NCBI GenBank assembly: GCA_017451525.1
Contig: JAFTOD010000006.1
Coordinates: 62,001-126,000, forward strand
Reading direction: 5' to 3'
DNA: 64,000 bases
Source: Paludibacteraceae bacterium
Lineage (GTDB): Bacteria; Bacteroidota; Bacteroidia; Bacteroidales; Paludibacteraceae
Shown: one piece after another, positions 17,484 to 26,376 of the stretch
How the letters are laid out: each line of letters starts with the position of its first letter
How positions within the stretch are numbered: the first letter of the stretch is position 1
Translations under genes and position numbers: made by a program
Notes under the pieces: model-generated
The model's database searches: none
What the model was told of the DNA's origin: nothing
Seen by the model: the letters and a program-made list of their open reading frames with translations, nothing else

Positions 17484-19766
17484 TCACTTACACCCCGCTT
17501 CCGCATCAAACCAATCAGGGATATCAAACTGTTCTTCTACGCTATAACCCAATTGCTCATCGGCATACACTTTCTGCATATATATTGCCCAGATAGGCAA
17601 TGCCATGTTAGCGCCTTGACCAGCCGACATATTATCGAAGTGGATACTACGATCTTCTCCACCTACCCATACGCCACTAACCAATGAAGGTGTAAAACCA
17701 ACAAACCAACCATCGGAGTGATTCTGCGAAGTACCCGTCTTTCCACCCATAGGTGCTTTCAATCCATAGCGGAAACGCGCACGCACACCCGTACCGTGAT
17801 CCATCACATTTTGCAACATATAGACCATCTTATACGATGTTGTTTCGCTAATAATCTCATAAGTCTTAGGCATAAAAGTAGCCAATACATTGCCGTTATT
17901 ATCTTCAATACGAGTCACATAGAGCGGTTCGACACGGATACCCTTGTTTGGGAAAGTGGTGTAGGCATCCACCATCTCCTTAACGCTCACTTCGCATGGA
18001 CCGAGGCACAGACTGACCACAGGATCCAATTGCCCTTCAATACCAAACGAACGCATAATACGTACCAGTTGCTCGGGTGTGAAGAGCGACATGAGGTAGG
18101 CAGTGATCCAGTTGCTTGATTTCTCCAATCCCCAGTTGAGGGTGACCATCTCACCTTGATTAGCATGGTGGTCATCGCGTGGTGTCCACGCTACGCCATT
18201 ACCATCAATAAGGGTCACAGAGTCGTTAACTGTGCTATCGCATGGCCACATACCTTCGTCCATAGCTAATGTGAAGAGATATGGTTTGATAGTAGAGCCC
18301 ACCTGACGGCGACCCGTAGTGACCATGTCATATTGGAAGTGCGTGAAGTTAGGCCCACCCACATATGCCTTGACTGCACCCGAGTGTGTATCCATCGACA
18401 TAAATCCGCAACGCAGAAAATGCTTATTCCATCGGATAGAGTCCATTGGGGTCATAGTGGTGTCAATCAGTCCGTCATAGGAGAATACGCGCATAGCTAC
18501 AGGGGTGTTGAATACCTTTTTGATGTCCGTCTCATTCATACCCTGTTTCTTGAGTGCGCGGTAGCGATCCGTCTGACGCATAGAGCGATTCATAATACCA
18601 TCAATATCTTCTGGCGTGAGGTCTTTAGAGAAAGGTGCATACGATTTCTTGCGTTTCTCGCGGAAGAAACCCTTTTGCAACTCTTGCATATGTTCGCTCA
18701 CTGCCTCTTCGGCATACTGTTGCATGCGCGAGTCAATGGTAGTGTATATGCGCAGACCATCGTTGTAGAGGTCGTATGGCGTACCATCAGGCTTGTGGTT
18801 CTTATTGCAGAAACCATAGAGTGGGTTCTCTTCCCATTGGCGTTTGTCAATCTCGTACTGCAATTGATTCCACTCCGAGTAATTACTCTTCTTAGGTTCT
18901 TTAGCAGTTAGCACTTGTCGTAAATACTCACGGAAATACGGCGCAAGACCTTGCTTATGGTCCACCGATTGGTATTTAATATCAATCGGCAATGCTTTCA
19001 GCGAATCGCAGACATGCTCCGTGATATAGTCATATTTCTGCATCTGATTCAGCACCGTATTACGACGATTAAGAGCATTCTCAGGACGACGACGTGGGTT
19101 ATACAATGCAGGGTTCTTACACATACCCACCAACATAGCCGCTTCTTCTATTTTCAACTCAGCTGGGGTGGTACTGAAATACACCTGTGCTGCCGACTTG
19201 ATGCCTACGGCATTGTAGAGGAAGTCAAATTGGTTGAGGTACATAGTCAGTATCTCCTCTTTGGAGTACAGACGCTCCAATTTAGTAGCAATCACCCATT
19301 CGATAGGTTTTTGCAGCGCACGTTCAAAGATGTTGTTGGCGCGTGGCGACCATAGCTGTTTGGCCAATTGTTGGGTAATCGTACTACCACCTCCTGCTTT
19401 ACCCAGCATAATCACAGCTCGCATCAACGATTTTATATCCACACCTGTATGATCGTAATAGCGCACATCCTCTGTGGCAATTAAGGCATTAATCATGTGA
19501 GGTGAGATATCGGTATATTCCACACTCACGCGATTCTCGTTGCGGTAGTAGCGACCCAGCAACTGCATATCGGCGGATATGACCTCAGTGGCAAACTTGT
19601 TCTTAGGGTTTTGCAGTTCATCCAGTGGTGGCAGATAGCCCAGCCATCCCTTAGTAATCATCCAGAATATCAATATGATAGCTACTATACCTGCACCTAT
19701 GATACTCCAAAACCATGCTGCAAACTTCTTCTTGAAAGGAGTGTTATTTGTTGTAATTTTATTCAT
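17484..19766 (-). CDS. Penicillin-binding protein 1A (bifunctional transglycosylase/transpeptidase)
   Basis: 760 residues. One membrane segment (about 20-40) is followed by a GT51 glycosyltransferase domain with catalytic Glu99 in ATEDVRYYDH and GGGSTITQQLAKQL (126-138). The transpeptidase domain has Ser491 in GSTIK, SSN at 550-552 and KTGTS at 676-680. All active-site residues of both activities are present, so it should polymerise and cross-link peptidoglycan in the periplasm. It follows lepB by 31 bases and is followed by the TPR protein gene, consistent with one envelope operon. Confidence 0.95.
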   Translation of the reverse strand: MNKITTNNTPFKKKFAAWFWSIIGAGIVAIILIFWMITKGWLGYLPPLDELQNPKNKFATEVISADMQLLGRYYRNENRVSVEYTDISPHMINALIATEDVRYYDHTGVDIKSLMRAVIMLGKAGGGSTITQQLAKQLWSPRANNIFERALQKPIEWVIATKLERLYSKEEILTMYLNQFDFLYNAVGIKSAAQVYFSTTPAELKIEEAAMLVGMCKNPALYNPRRRPENALNRRNTVLNQMQKYDYITEHVCDSLKALPIDIKYQSVDHKQGLAPYFREYLRQVLTAKEPKKSNYSEWNQLQYEIDKRQWEENPLYGFCNKNHKPDGTPYDLYNDGLRIYTTIDSRMQQYAEEAVSEHMQELQKGFFREKRKKSYAPFSKDLTPEDIDGIMNRSMRQTDRYRALKKQGMNETDIKKVFNTPVAMRVFSYDGLIDTTMTPMDSIRWNKHFLRCGFMSMDTHSGAVKAYVGGPNFTHFQYDMVTTGRRQVGSTIKPYLFTLAMDEGMWPCDSTVNDSVTLIDGNGVAWTPRDDHHANQGEMVTLNWGLEKSSNWITAYLMSLFTPEQLVRIMRSFGIEGQLDPVVSLCLGPCEVSVKEMVDAYTTFPNKGIRVEPLYVTRIEDNNGNVLATFMPKTYEIISETTSYKMVYMLQNVMDHGTGVRARFRYGLKAPMGGKTGTSQNHSDGWFVGFTPSLVSGVWVGGEDRSIHFDNMSAGQGANMALPIWAIYMQKVYADEQLGYSVEEQFDIPDWFDAEAGCK

Positions 19767-19797
19767 AGTATAGTTATCGGATAATCAATGTGACTTA

Positions 19798-21171
19798 TTA
19801 TTCAAAATTACTCAAACCGATGCGATTCCAACGGATGTGACCTTTGCCCCATGGGTTGTCTTTCTCAATACTGAGCCAAACGAACATTGGGCGACCTACG
19901 ATATGGTCTTCTGGCACAAAGCCCCAATAGCGACTATCGGCAGACTTGTGACGGTTGTCGCCCATCATCCAATAATAATCCATCTCGAAGACATAGGGTT
20001 CGCCTACTTTCATAGGCTTGAACTCGTAGGCATCGGCAATGCGCTTGTACAGGTGGAAGTTCTCCTCAGTAATCATCACCGTATCCCCCTTGGCAGGGAT
20101 ATAGATTGGTCCATAGTTATCGCGTGTCCAAGAGTTATGCCCCAGAGGATACACCTCGCCGCCTTGGTCTTCGGGTTCGATATCAATGCTGAGCACATGG
20201 CTATTCTTCTCGAGTTCGGTTTTCATCGCTGCGGTCAGTGGTAGGCGGTACAATCCGTTGCCATTGCTCTCGCGGTCTTCTTTGGAAATACCCAATTTGC
20301 TCAGATAGCTATTGCCCAATACATGACCATCGGTGCGAACAATATAGTTGTATTGCAAGTATGGGTGTATGGGCTCTTTCACGCCGTCGATATAAATCAC
20401 GTTGTCAATGATTTGCAACGTGTCGCCTGGTGTGCCTACGCAACGCTTCACATAGTTCTCGCGGCGGTCCACAGGGCGAACAACAATCTCGCCAAAGACA
20501 TCCTTGCGGTTCTCCACCGTGCGCTTGCCATAGTAGTGGCAGAGGGTATAGTAGTCAGGATTCTGCATCTTCGTGCAGACGGTATCACCCGTAGGGAAAT
20601 TAAACACCACGATATCACCTTTCTCTACTTTGTCCCAACCACGGAGGCGTTTATACTCCCATTGTGGGTTCTCAATATAGCTCTTTCCGCCCCATGGGAA
20701 GGTGTGTTGCACCAGCGGCATAGAGAGTGGCGTGTTAGGTACACGCGCTCCGTAACTCATCTTATTCACACAGAGGAAATCGCCCACACGCAGGGTTTTC
20801 TCTAACGAAGAGGTAGGGATTTGGTAGTTCTGGAATATATAGACATTGATGAAATATACCGCTACCAACGCAAAAACGATGGCATCTATCCACGAACAGA
20901 TGGTATAGAGCGTGCTGTTGGCATGCGGATTCTTCTTGCCTGCTGCCTCTTCCTCTTTGGTGAGGGGTTTGTACTTCTTCCACCAGTTCCAAGGGATATA
21001 CTTGGTGGTGAACATATCAGCAATAATTGGCAACAGCACGAGCCAGCCGAGACTTGCCCAATCGCCCCATGCTACCCAAACAACAAATGCGATGTAAATG
21101 GCGCACCATACACCGCAAGAAATCCACCCTTTGGTGGTTACTTCGTGGATTCTATCTTGAAAACTTTTCAT
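19798..21171 (-). CDS. lepB: Signal peptidase I
   Basis: 457 residues from the ATG at 21171. This is much longer than E. coli LepB but typical of Bacteroidota forms with a large insertion. Two to three membrane segments lie in the first 120 residues. The catalytic Ser122 is in QIPTSSLEKTL and the general-base Lys is in YVKRCVGTPGD; a C-terminal MGDNRHKSADSRYWGFVP box is the family's last motif. The upstream ATG at 21204 is rejected because it overlaps the promoter TACCTTTG at 21209-21202. It cleaves signal peptides of exported proteins. First gene of the run lepB-PBP1A-TPR-traB. Confidence 0.95.
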   Translation of the reverse strand: MKSFQDRIHEVTTKGWISCGVWCAIYIAFVVWVAWGDWASLGWLVLLPIIADMFTTKYIPWNWWKKYKPLTKEEEAAGKKNPHANSTLYTICSWIDAIVFALVAVYFINVYIFQNYQIPTSSLEKTLRVGDFLCVNKMSYGARVPNTPLSMPLVQHTFPWGGKSYIENPQWEYKRLRGWDKVEKGDIVVFNFPTGDTVCTKMQNPDYYTLCHYYGKRTVENRKDVFGEIVVRPVDRRENYVKRCVGTPGDTLQIIDNVIYIDGVKEPIHPYLQYNYIVRTDGHVLGNSYLSKLGISKEDRESNGNGLYRLPLTAAMKTELEKNSHVLSIDIEPEDQGGEVYPLGHNSWTRDNYGPIYIPAKGDTVMITEENFHLYKRIADAYEFKPMKVGEPYVFEMDYYWMMGDNRHKSADSRYWGFVPEDHIVGRPMFVWLSIEKDNPWGKGHIRWNRIGLSNFE

Positions 21172-21201
21172 ATGCGTTAGTATGTTTTTGCAAAAATCGT
21201 G

Positions 21202-21233
21202 CAAAGGTACTAAAAATTATGCACATGCGCAAG
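21202..21233 (-). promoter_or_regulatory. Promoter for the lepB run
   Basis: On the minus strand CTTG (21233-21230), 20 bases, TACCTTTG (21209-21202). Predicted start near 21195, about 24 bases before the ATG at 21171. Confidence 0.7.
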
Positions 21234-21254
21234 CGCATGCAAATTTTTCTACAA

Positions 21255-21929
21255 TCACCACACCCATGGTATCAGTCGCCAACGAACGCGCTGCTGGTAG
21301 TCGGCATAACCCTCTAACCCTGAGGCAAGCACTTGTTCTTCGTTACGTATTCGTTTGATTATCAATAGGGGATAGATAGCAAACAATGCTAGTGCCCACC
21401 ATGAGCCCAAAATGAGAGGCATTGAGAGAAACATCAGCAGGGTGGCTGTGTACATGGGATGGCGAACAATGCCGTATAAACCCGTATCAATGAGTTGCTG
21501 GTCGTCTTGTACTTCAATAGTGCGCGATAAATACGCATTTTCGCGTAGCACTTCGGCGTAAAGGATATAACCTATCAAAAAGAACACAGAGGCGGTAGCA
21601 ACCACCCACACTGGTACTTGAGACCAAGCGAAGCGGTAATCAAAACCGCAGAGCAAAAAGCCACCGATAAACATCAATCCTGATAGGGCAACCACATGCT
21701 TTTGTGTTTGCTCTTTCTCCTTATTATTCAGTCGTTTAGATAGGAGTTCGGGGGAGGATAATAGCAGCCATATGCCCATGCACATCATGGGAATAAACAG
21801 TAGCGCAATCAGCAGCCATGCATGCCAATAATGCCATGAACCAGCGGGCAGAAATAGTAGCAAACCTATAATGCCCAAACCAACTACAAGTTTAGACAAC
21901 GCACTAAAGATGAGTTGTAACTTATTCAT
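21255..21929 (-). CDS. Isoprenylcysteine carboxylmethyltransferase-family membrane protein
   Basis: 224 residues with about five hydrophobic segments and the family signature GLYGIVRHPMYTATLLMFLS (residues about 150-169), which forms the SAM-binding edge in ICMT/NnrU/PEMT-like membrane methyltransferases. The C-terminal VLASGLEGYADYQQRVRWRLIP ending is also typical. The methyl acceptor in bacteria is unknown for most members. It overlaps the end of dapB by 8 bases, so it is probably translated after it from the same message. Confidence 0.8.
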   Translation of the reverse strand: MNKLQLIFSALSKLVVGLGIIGLLLFLPAGSWHYWHAWLLIALLFIPMMCMGIWLLLSSPELLSKRLNNKEKEQTQKHVVALSGLMFIGGFLLCGFDYRFAWSQVPVWVVATASVFFLIGYILYAEVLRENAYLSRTIEVQDDQQLIDTGLYGIVRHPMYTATLLMFLSMPLILGSWWALALFAIYPLLIIKRIRNEEQVLASGLEGYADYQQRVRWRLIPWVW

Positions 21930-22593
21930 TGCTCATGATAATTTCGGAGAAATCGTGCCAACCTGTTTTGCCTTTCATCCATTCAGCGGCAATGACAGCC
22001 CCAAGGGCAAATCCTTTGCGCGATTTAGCAGAGTGACTAATGCTGATGGTGTCCACTTCGCTATCCCACACAACCGTGTGAATACCAGGCACTTCGCCCT
22101 CTCGAATAGACTCGACATCTGCTATAGGCAATCGCTCCTCGCCGATGGCCTCTTGCAGCGTTTTGGCTGTGCCGCTGGGGGCATCCAACTTGTGAATATG
22201 ATGCACCTCTGTCATGTGAGGTCTGTAATCGGGGTATGCTACCATGAGTTTTGCCAATTGGCGGTTGAGGGCAAAGAGGATATTCACGCCTATACTATAG
22301 TTGGATGACCACATGAGCCCCGCCTCTTGCGCCTCTTGCTTTATCGCCTCTACATCCCATCCCGTAGTGCCGCAAACCACAGGTACGCCTGCTGACCAAG
22401 CGCGGCGGATATTCTGCTCCGCTGTTTGCGGAGTGGTGAATTCTATGGCTACATCTGCCGAAGCAAAGACCTCCGACTCAAAGTCGCACAAGTTATTTTG
22501 GTCTATGATACATACAATCTCGTGCCCGCGCTCCAGGGCGATGGACTCAATCATGTGTCCCATCTTACCATATCCAATCAAAGCAATTTTCAT
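21922..22593 (-). CDS. dapB: 4-hydroxy-tetrahydrodipicolinate reductase
   Basis: 223 residues, slightly short for the family. N-terminal nucleotide-binding GYGKMGH, then EFTTPQTAEQN, VVCGTTGWD, the catalytic region EVHHIHKLDAPSGTAKTL and a C-terminal GFALGAVIAAEWMKG. It reduces the DapA product with NAD(P)H in the diaminopimelate/lysine pathway that feeds peptidoglycan. Its promoter lies directly upstream (22624-22655). The downstream methyltransferase overlaps it by 8 bases. Confidence 0.95.
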   Translation of the reverse strand: MKIALIGYGKMGHMIESIALERGHEIVCIIDQNNLCDFESEVFASADVAIEFTTPQTAEQNIRRAWSAGVPVVCGTTGWDVEAIKQEAQEAGLMWSSNYSIGVNILFALNRQLAKLMVAYPDYRPHMTEVHHIHKLDAPSGTAKTLQEAIGEERLPIADVESIREGEVPGIHTVVWDSEVDTISISHSAKSRKGFALGAVIAAEWMKGKTGWHDFSEIIMSNE

Positions 22594-22623
22594 TATTTTA
22601 ATATGTATGTTCTAAATCTTGGG

Positions 22624-22655
22624 CAAAGGTAGTGTTTTTTTTACATATATGCAAA
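22624..22655 (-). promoter_or_regulatory. Promoter for dapB
   Basis: On the minus strand TTTG (22655-22652), 20 bases, TACCTTTG (22631-22624). Confidence 0.78.
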
Positions 22656-22721
22656 TGAAATATGAAAAAAGAGGGACACTATAAGATAAAGTTTCTAAAA
22701 AAATCTGCCATATAGTAGAGT

Positions 22722-22738
22722 TTGGCACGGTATTTGAT
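22722..22738 (+). promoter_or_regulatory. Sigma-54-like promoter candidate before hsp20
   Basis: TTGGCACGGTATTTGAT resembles the -24/-12 consensus TGGCACrnnnnTTGCw, with GG and the TTG in the correct register but GA instead of GC at -12. It lies about 90 bases upstream of the hsp20 start, where no TTTG-N20-TAnnTTTG promoter is seen. Confidence 0.35.
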
Positions 22739-22826
22739 TATGATATGTTGTAACGGAATTTGGCAAGCAGCCTAACGAGAGGATGTTGCCATAAACCCAA
22801 ACCTAACTATAAAATTTATTGTTATT

Positions 22827-23267
22827 ATGTTACCTACTATCAAAAGGCAAAGCCCCAATTGGCTGCCGAGTATTTTCAACGATTTTTTCAACGACGAATG
22901 GTTCCCTATGCGTGCGGTTTCAGCTGCAGTGCCAGCAATCAATGTGAAAGAGAGCGAGAAGGCTTTCGAGATTGAGATGGCTGTTCCTGGCATGACAAAA
23001 GAAGATTTTCGTGTACATGTCAATGATAAGGATCAACTTGTAGTTTCGGTTGAAAAGAAACACGAAAGCAAAGAGGAAGATAAGTCTGCGAAGTATTTGC
23101 GCCGTGAGTTCAATTACACTCGCTTTGAACAGGCATTGTTATTGCCCGAAAATGTGAATCGCGATGCCATTACTGCTAAAGTGTGCAGTGGCGTGTTGAA
23201 GATTGAACTGCCTAAGGTGGAAACCCTTCCAGAGAAAGAACCTACTCGAGTAATTGAGATTCAATAA
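22827..23267 (+). CDS. Hsp20/alpha-crystallin small heat-shock protein
   Basis: 146 residues. The alpha-crystallin domain spans about residues 32-140 with FEIEMAVPGMTKEDFRVHV and the late GVLKIELPK (GxLxI/V box). The N-terminus is short and the C-terminus ends with the I-x-I-like RVIEIQ. It is an ATP-independent holdase that binds unfolding proteins in the cytoplasm. It stands alone between divergent dapB and convergent prfB and has a palindromic terminator. The unusual upstream sequence suggests control different from its neighbours. Confidence 0.95.
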   Translation: MLPTIKRQSPNWLPSIFNDFFNDEWFPMRAVSAAVPAINVKESEKAFEIEMAVPGMTKEDFRVHVNDKDQLVVSVEKKHESKEEDKSAKYLRREFNYTRFEQALLLPENVNRDAITAKVCSGVLKIELPKVETLPEKEPTRVIEIQ

Positions 23268-23357
23268 CCATCGGTGTGTGCAAAATCCCGCACATCTGAA
23301 TGTTCTTCATAAATATTAGGATTTTGTTTTTATTGTTTTTAGATTGTTTTTAATGGA

Positions 23358-23391
23358 GAGGGTGTATCAATTGATACACCCTCGTTTTTTT
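23358..23391 (+). terminator. Rho-independent terminator after hsp20
   Basis: Perfect palindrome GAGGGTGTATCAA-TTGATACACCCTC (23358-23383) followed by G and a T tract. It sits between converging hsp20 and prfB. The minus side lacks an equal T run, so it mainly serves hsp20. Confidence 0.9.
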
Positions 23392-23409
23392 ATGTGATGT
23401 GGTTGCAAA

Positions 23410-24516
23410 TCAATCTGGGAATTCCATGAGATATGCCTTGATGAACTCATCGATGTCGCCGTCCATCACAGCATTGACATTGCTGGTCTGGTAGTTGGTG
23501 CGGTGGTCTTTCACGCGGCGGTCATCAAAGACGTAACTGCGGATTTGGCTGCCCCATTCGATTTTCTTCTTGCCTGCTTCTACTTTCGCTGCAGCTTGAC
23601 GGCGTTTCTCGAGTTCGAGTTCGTAGAGTTGACTGCGCAAGTGGCGGAGGGCGTTCTCGCGGTTCTTTGGCTGGTCACGTGTCTCGGTGTTCTCAATCAC
23701 AATCTCGTCGGGTTGGTTGGTGAGTGGGTTGATGAACTTATAGTGCAAGCGCACACCCGATTCCACTTTATTGACGTTCTGTCCACCTGCACCGGATGAA
23801 CGGAAAGTATCCCAAGAGATACCAGCAGGATCGACGTGAATATCAATGGTGTCGTCAATCAGTGGCACTACGAATACCGATGCGAACGAGGTCATACGTT
23901 TGCCTTGCGCGTTGTATGGACTCACGCGCACAAGGCGGTGCACACCATTCTCGGATTTTAGGTAGCCGTATGCCATATCACCTTCGATATTGAAGGTAAC
24001 GGTTTTGATACCTGCTTCGTCGCCTTCTTGCAGGTTGGCAATGGTCACCTTATAGTCGTGCTTCTCGCAGTAGCGTTGGTAGAGGCGCATGAGTTGTTCT
24101 GCCCAGTCCTGTGCTTCGGTACCACCTGCGCCCGAAACGATTTTTAGCACAGCAGGCATCTGATCCTCTTCGTGGGAAAGCATGTTCTTCATTTCGAGGG
24201 CCTCTACCTCTTTGAGAGCGTGAGCGTATGCGGCATCTACTTCTTCTTCGGTAACGAGTTCTTCTTTGTAGTAGTCGAACGCGAGTTGCAGCTCTTCAGT
24301 AGCGGAGCGCACACCTTCGTAGCCCTCAATCCATGCTTTGATGCCTTTCACTTTGCGCATTTGCACTTCGGCGGCTTTGGCATCTTCCCAAAAGCCAGGG
24401 TCTTGAGTGCGCAGTTCTTCTTCTTCGAGTTGCACACGTTTTTCATCAATCGCGAGGTATTGTTTCAGTTTCTCCGCGCGTTGTTGAATCTCTTTAAGTT
24501 GTTCTATAGTTATCAT
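23410..24516 (-). CDS. prfB: Peptide chain release factor 2
   Basis: 368 residues, full length for RF2. The peptidyl-tRNA hydrolysis motif is in SSGAGGQNVNK. The codon-recognition loop reads RVSPYNAQGKRMTSF, SPY instead of the E. coli SPF. Unlike many bacterial prfB genes there is no programmed +1 frameshift: the region equivalent to the E. coli shift site reads straight through (LKQYLAIDEKR), so autoregulation by UGA is absent. The factor terminates at UGA and UAA, which argues that UGA is a true stop in this organism. Its own promoter is at 24543-24574. Confidence 0.97.
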   Translation of the reverse strand: MITIEQLKEIQQRAEKLKQYLAIDEKRVQLEEEELRTQDPGFWEDAKAAEVQMRKVKGIKAWIEGYEGVRSATEELQLAFDYYKEELVTEEEVDAAYAHALKEVEALEMKNMLSHEEDQMPAVLKIVSGAGGTEAQDWAEQLMRLYQRYCEKHDYKVTIANLQEGDEAGIKTVTFNIEGDMAYGYLKSENGVHRLVRVSPYNAQGKRMTSFASVFVVPLIDDTIDIHVDPAGISWDTFRSSGAGGQNVNKVESGVRLHYKFINPLTNQPDEIVIENTETRDQPKNRENALRHLRSQLYELELEKRRQAAAKVEAGKKKIEWGSQIRSYVFDDRRVKDHRTNYQTSNVNAVMDGDIDEFIKAYLMEFPD

Positions 24517-24542
24517 AAGTTTCTAATTTGCCAATTTGGGCG

Positions 24543-24574
24543 CAAAGGTACTAAAAATATTGCATATATGCAAA
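24543..24574 (-). promoter_or_regulatory. Promoter for prfB
   Basis: On the minus strand TTTG (24574-24571), 20 bases, TACCTTTG (24550-24543); a full match to the Bacteroidota consensus. Confidence 0.8.
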
Positions 24575-24580
24575 TATTTT

Positions 24581-24610
24581 GTGTAGAATGGTGTAGAGTA
24601 GTGTAGGATT
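24581..24610. repeat. GTGTAG-type short tandem repeat
   Basis: GTGTAGAAT, GTGTAGAGTA and GTGTAGGATT in a row, upstream of the prfB promoter. The same motif recurs at 40448-40508 and 61522-61566. Confidence 0.7.
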
Positions 24611-24649
24611 GTTTGCTTCCCGATAGTATCTATCATCTTATAATGCGCC

Positions 24650-24828
24650 TCTATAATAATGCTGCAAAAATCTTCGGCGCGGAAGGGGTTTTGCGCCGAA
24701 GATTGGAGCATTTGGAGGGTAAAATGGTATATACAACACGCGGGAAGTGCAGTATTTACTAGGCTTCCCGTGTGGGTGTATTTTTTTGAAAAAAAAGTTT
24801 TCGCGCGCCGAAGATTGTGCCGAAGATT
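24650..24828 (+). repeat. Hairpin-rich dispersed repeat, copy A
   Basis: About 180 bases. The 5' stem AATCTTCGGCGC (24669-24680) pairs perfectly with GCGCCGAAGATT (24693-24704). A second stem has arms at 24737-24747 and 24764-24774 (CACGCGGGAAG / CTTCCCGTGTG). A T-tract/A-tract follows (24779-24797), then two direct copies of GCCGAAGATT (24807-24816, 24819-24828). Closely similar to copy B; copy C is diverged. No ORF. It fills most of the gap between prfB and the ATPase gene. Confidence 0.85.
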
Positions 24829-24845
24829 ATGTAAGAAATCCTACA

Positions 24846-26021
24846 TTAGTACAATAACCCAAAGGCAAAGAGTGGTATAACCGCAGGCGATGCATATTCA
24901 ATATCATCACGAACAACAATGCCATATTTTGCTTCTGCAAGTTGCTTTTTCCTTTTCTTTTTACCTCCAACTTCAAATGTATATTCGCCTATTTGGAAAT
25001 CGCTAATTGTTGAGGCAAAAACACGTTCTGTCATATTGGTGGCTGAAAGGAAGAAGGTTTCGCGCACGTTGCCTATCTCAATGTTTTCAGATGCTAAAAG
25101 GTACATTAAATTCGTGTTGTTGAGATATACTTTTTCCACTTTACCCAAAAGGGCTATACCTTCAGTAGTTTGGCGGAGTTGCATAATTACTCCTGCTTTT
25201 TCGAGATAGAATAGCAGGTCAGAAATATCATTACGACTTATTCCCAAATCCCGCGCAATGGCTTGCATATTAGGTTTGAATGGTACACTAGCTGCAATAA
25301 TACCGAGCAATGTTTTGAGTTTTCGGGTTGTTCCTACATTCATCTGTGCAAAAGTGGGAATATCAACCTCGAGTGTTTGCAATAGCGAACTATGAAGATG
25401 CTCGTGGAAATGTCCATCTGTAAAATATGGATAATACCCATATTGCAAATACTCAGCCATCACGGGTAATGGTTTCAGTGCATCGTAAGGCCAGTCTATT
25501 TTTCCATCTATCAGTTCCTGTAACGAATGTTGCCGAATTTTATATCCATATTTCAGTTCCACAAACTCACGCAGACTAAGTCCTTGCATATGATATTGCA
25601 GTTTTCGACGTGACAGATCGGCACCACCTTTTTCTAAGTCCAAGATAGAGGAACCAGTATATACTACTTTCAATGAAGGGAAACTATCATAGATGTTTTT
25701 GATTTCGGTGGACCAATTAGCGTATTTATGAATTTCATCTATATACAAGTACTTACCTCCATATTGTACAAATGTATTTGCCAAGTCAAATAGGCGGTGT
25801 GTCGCAAAATAGATGTTATCAGCAAACACAAACAACGAATGTTCGATGTCATTAGTTTCTTTTATATGCTGAAGTAGAAGTGTTGTTTTTCCCACTCCTC
25901 GAGCACCAAGGATACTTATTAGGCGTGCGTCCCAATCAATTACGTCGTGCATGTAACGTCGAATCATCTTAGGATTAAGGTGCTTCAACTGGCGTTTCAT
26001 TTCTTCTTGCAGAGCTTTCAT
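24846..26021 (-). CDS. AAA ATPase of the AAA_14/DUF4143 type
   Basis: 391 residues. Walker A is GARGVGKTTLLL near residue 39-50; the Walker B-like segment YLYIDEIHKYANWSTEI, the sensor VYTGSSILDL and the SLREFVELKYG box are typical of this family. The C-terminal half has the winged-helix/DUF4143 layout (ARDLGISRNDISDLLFYLEKAGV) and ends with a nuclease-like EVGGKKKRKKQLAEAKYG segment. Family members are widespread in Bacteroidota with no settled function. It lies between two copies (A and B) of the same repeat and has its own promoter, so it may be a separately gained cassette. A second, diverged member is at 30174. Confidence 0.85.
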   Translation of the reverse strand: MKALQEEMKRQLKHLNPKMIRRYMHDVIDWDARLISILGARGVGKTTLLLQHIKETNDIEHSLFVFADNIYFATHRLFDLANTFVQYGGKYLYIDEIHKYANWSTEIKNIYDSFPSLKVVYTGSSILDLEKGGADLSRRKLQYHMQGLSLREFVELKYGYKIRQHSLQELIDGKIDWPYDALKPLPVMAEYLQYGYYPYFTDGHFHEHLHSSLLQTLEVDIPTFAQMNVGTTRKLKTLLGIIAASVPFKPNMQAIARDLGISRNDISDLLFYLEKAGVIMQLRQTTEGIALLGKVEKVYLNNTNLMYLLASENIEIGNVRETFFLSATNMTERVFASTISDFQIGEYTFEVGGKKKRKKQLAEAKYGIVVRDDIEYASPAVIPLFAFGLLY

Positions 26022-26059
26022 AGTATGTTTGTTTTGTATTGCGTATTCAAAATTCGCTG

Positions 26060-26091
26060 CAAAGATAACTAAAAAATCTTATTCACGCAAG
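26060..26091 (-). promoter_or_regulatory. Promoter for the 24846 ATPase gene
   Basis: On the minus strand CTTG (26091-26088), 20 bases, TATCTTTG (26067-26060). Confidence 0.65.
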
Positions 26092-26165
26092 AAAATGCAC
26101 TTTTTTAGGTGCATTTTATTTGATATTTGCACATTTTTTGGTGCGTTTTGGTGCTTTTGTGCAAA

Positions 26166-26234
26166 AAATTCCCTGCAAATAAGGCGATCACGATAGGAGA
26201 TCTCTGGGACATCTGTGGGCTTTCTGTGGCTTTC
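26166..26234 (+). repeat. GGACATCTCTGG dispersed repeat, copy 1
   Basis: Starts AAATTCCCTGCA and contains GATCTCTGGGACATCTGTGGG and TTTCTGTGGCTTTC. A weaker second unit runs to about 26330 (GCGACCACTGTAG ... GTGGCTTTT). Further copies are at 33479 and 47888. With repeat copy B it fills the 26022-26579 gap, where no gene is seen. Confidence 0.75.
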
Positions 26235-26376
26235 AAATCGCTCTCAAGTTGACTGCGGGCTTGGCGACCACTTCGCGACCACTGTAGCATATCTGTTGCC
26301 TAAATGTGCCCTATTTGTGGCTTTTAGTTTTCCGTTTTCACCTTTCCGTTTTCCTTACGCATCTATATATTATAGG

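Noticed and set aside
24430-24516. Programmed frameshift in prfB
   Set aside because: The frame is open from the ATG through the usual shift region, with no TGA.
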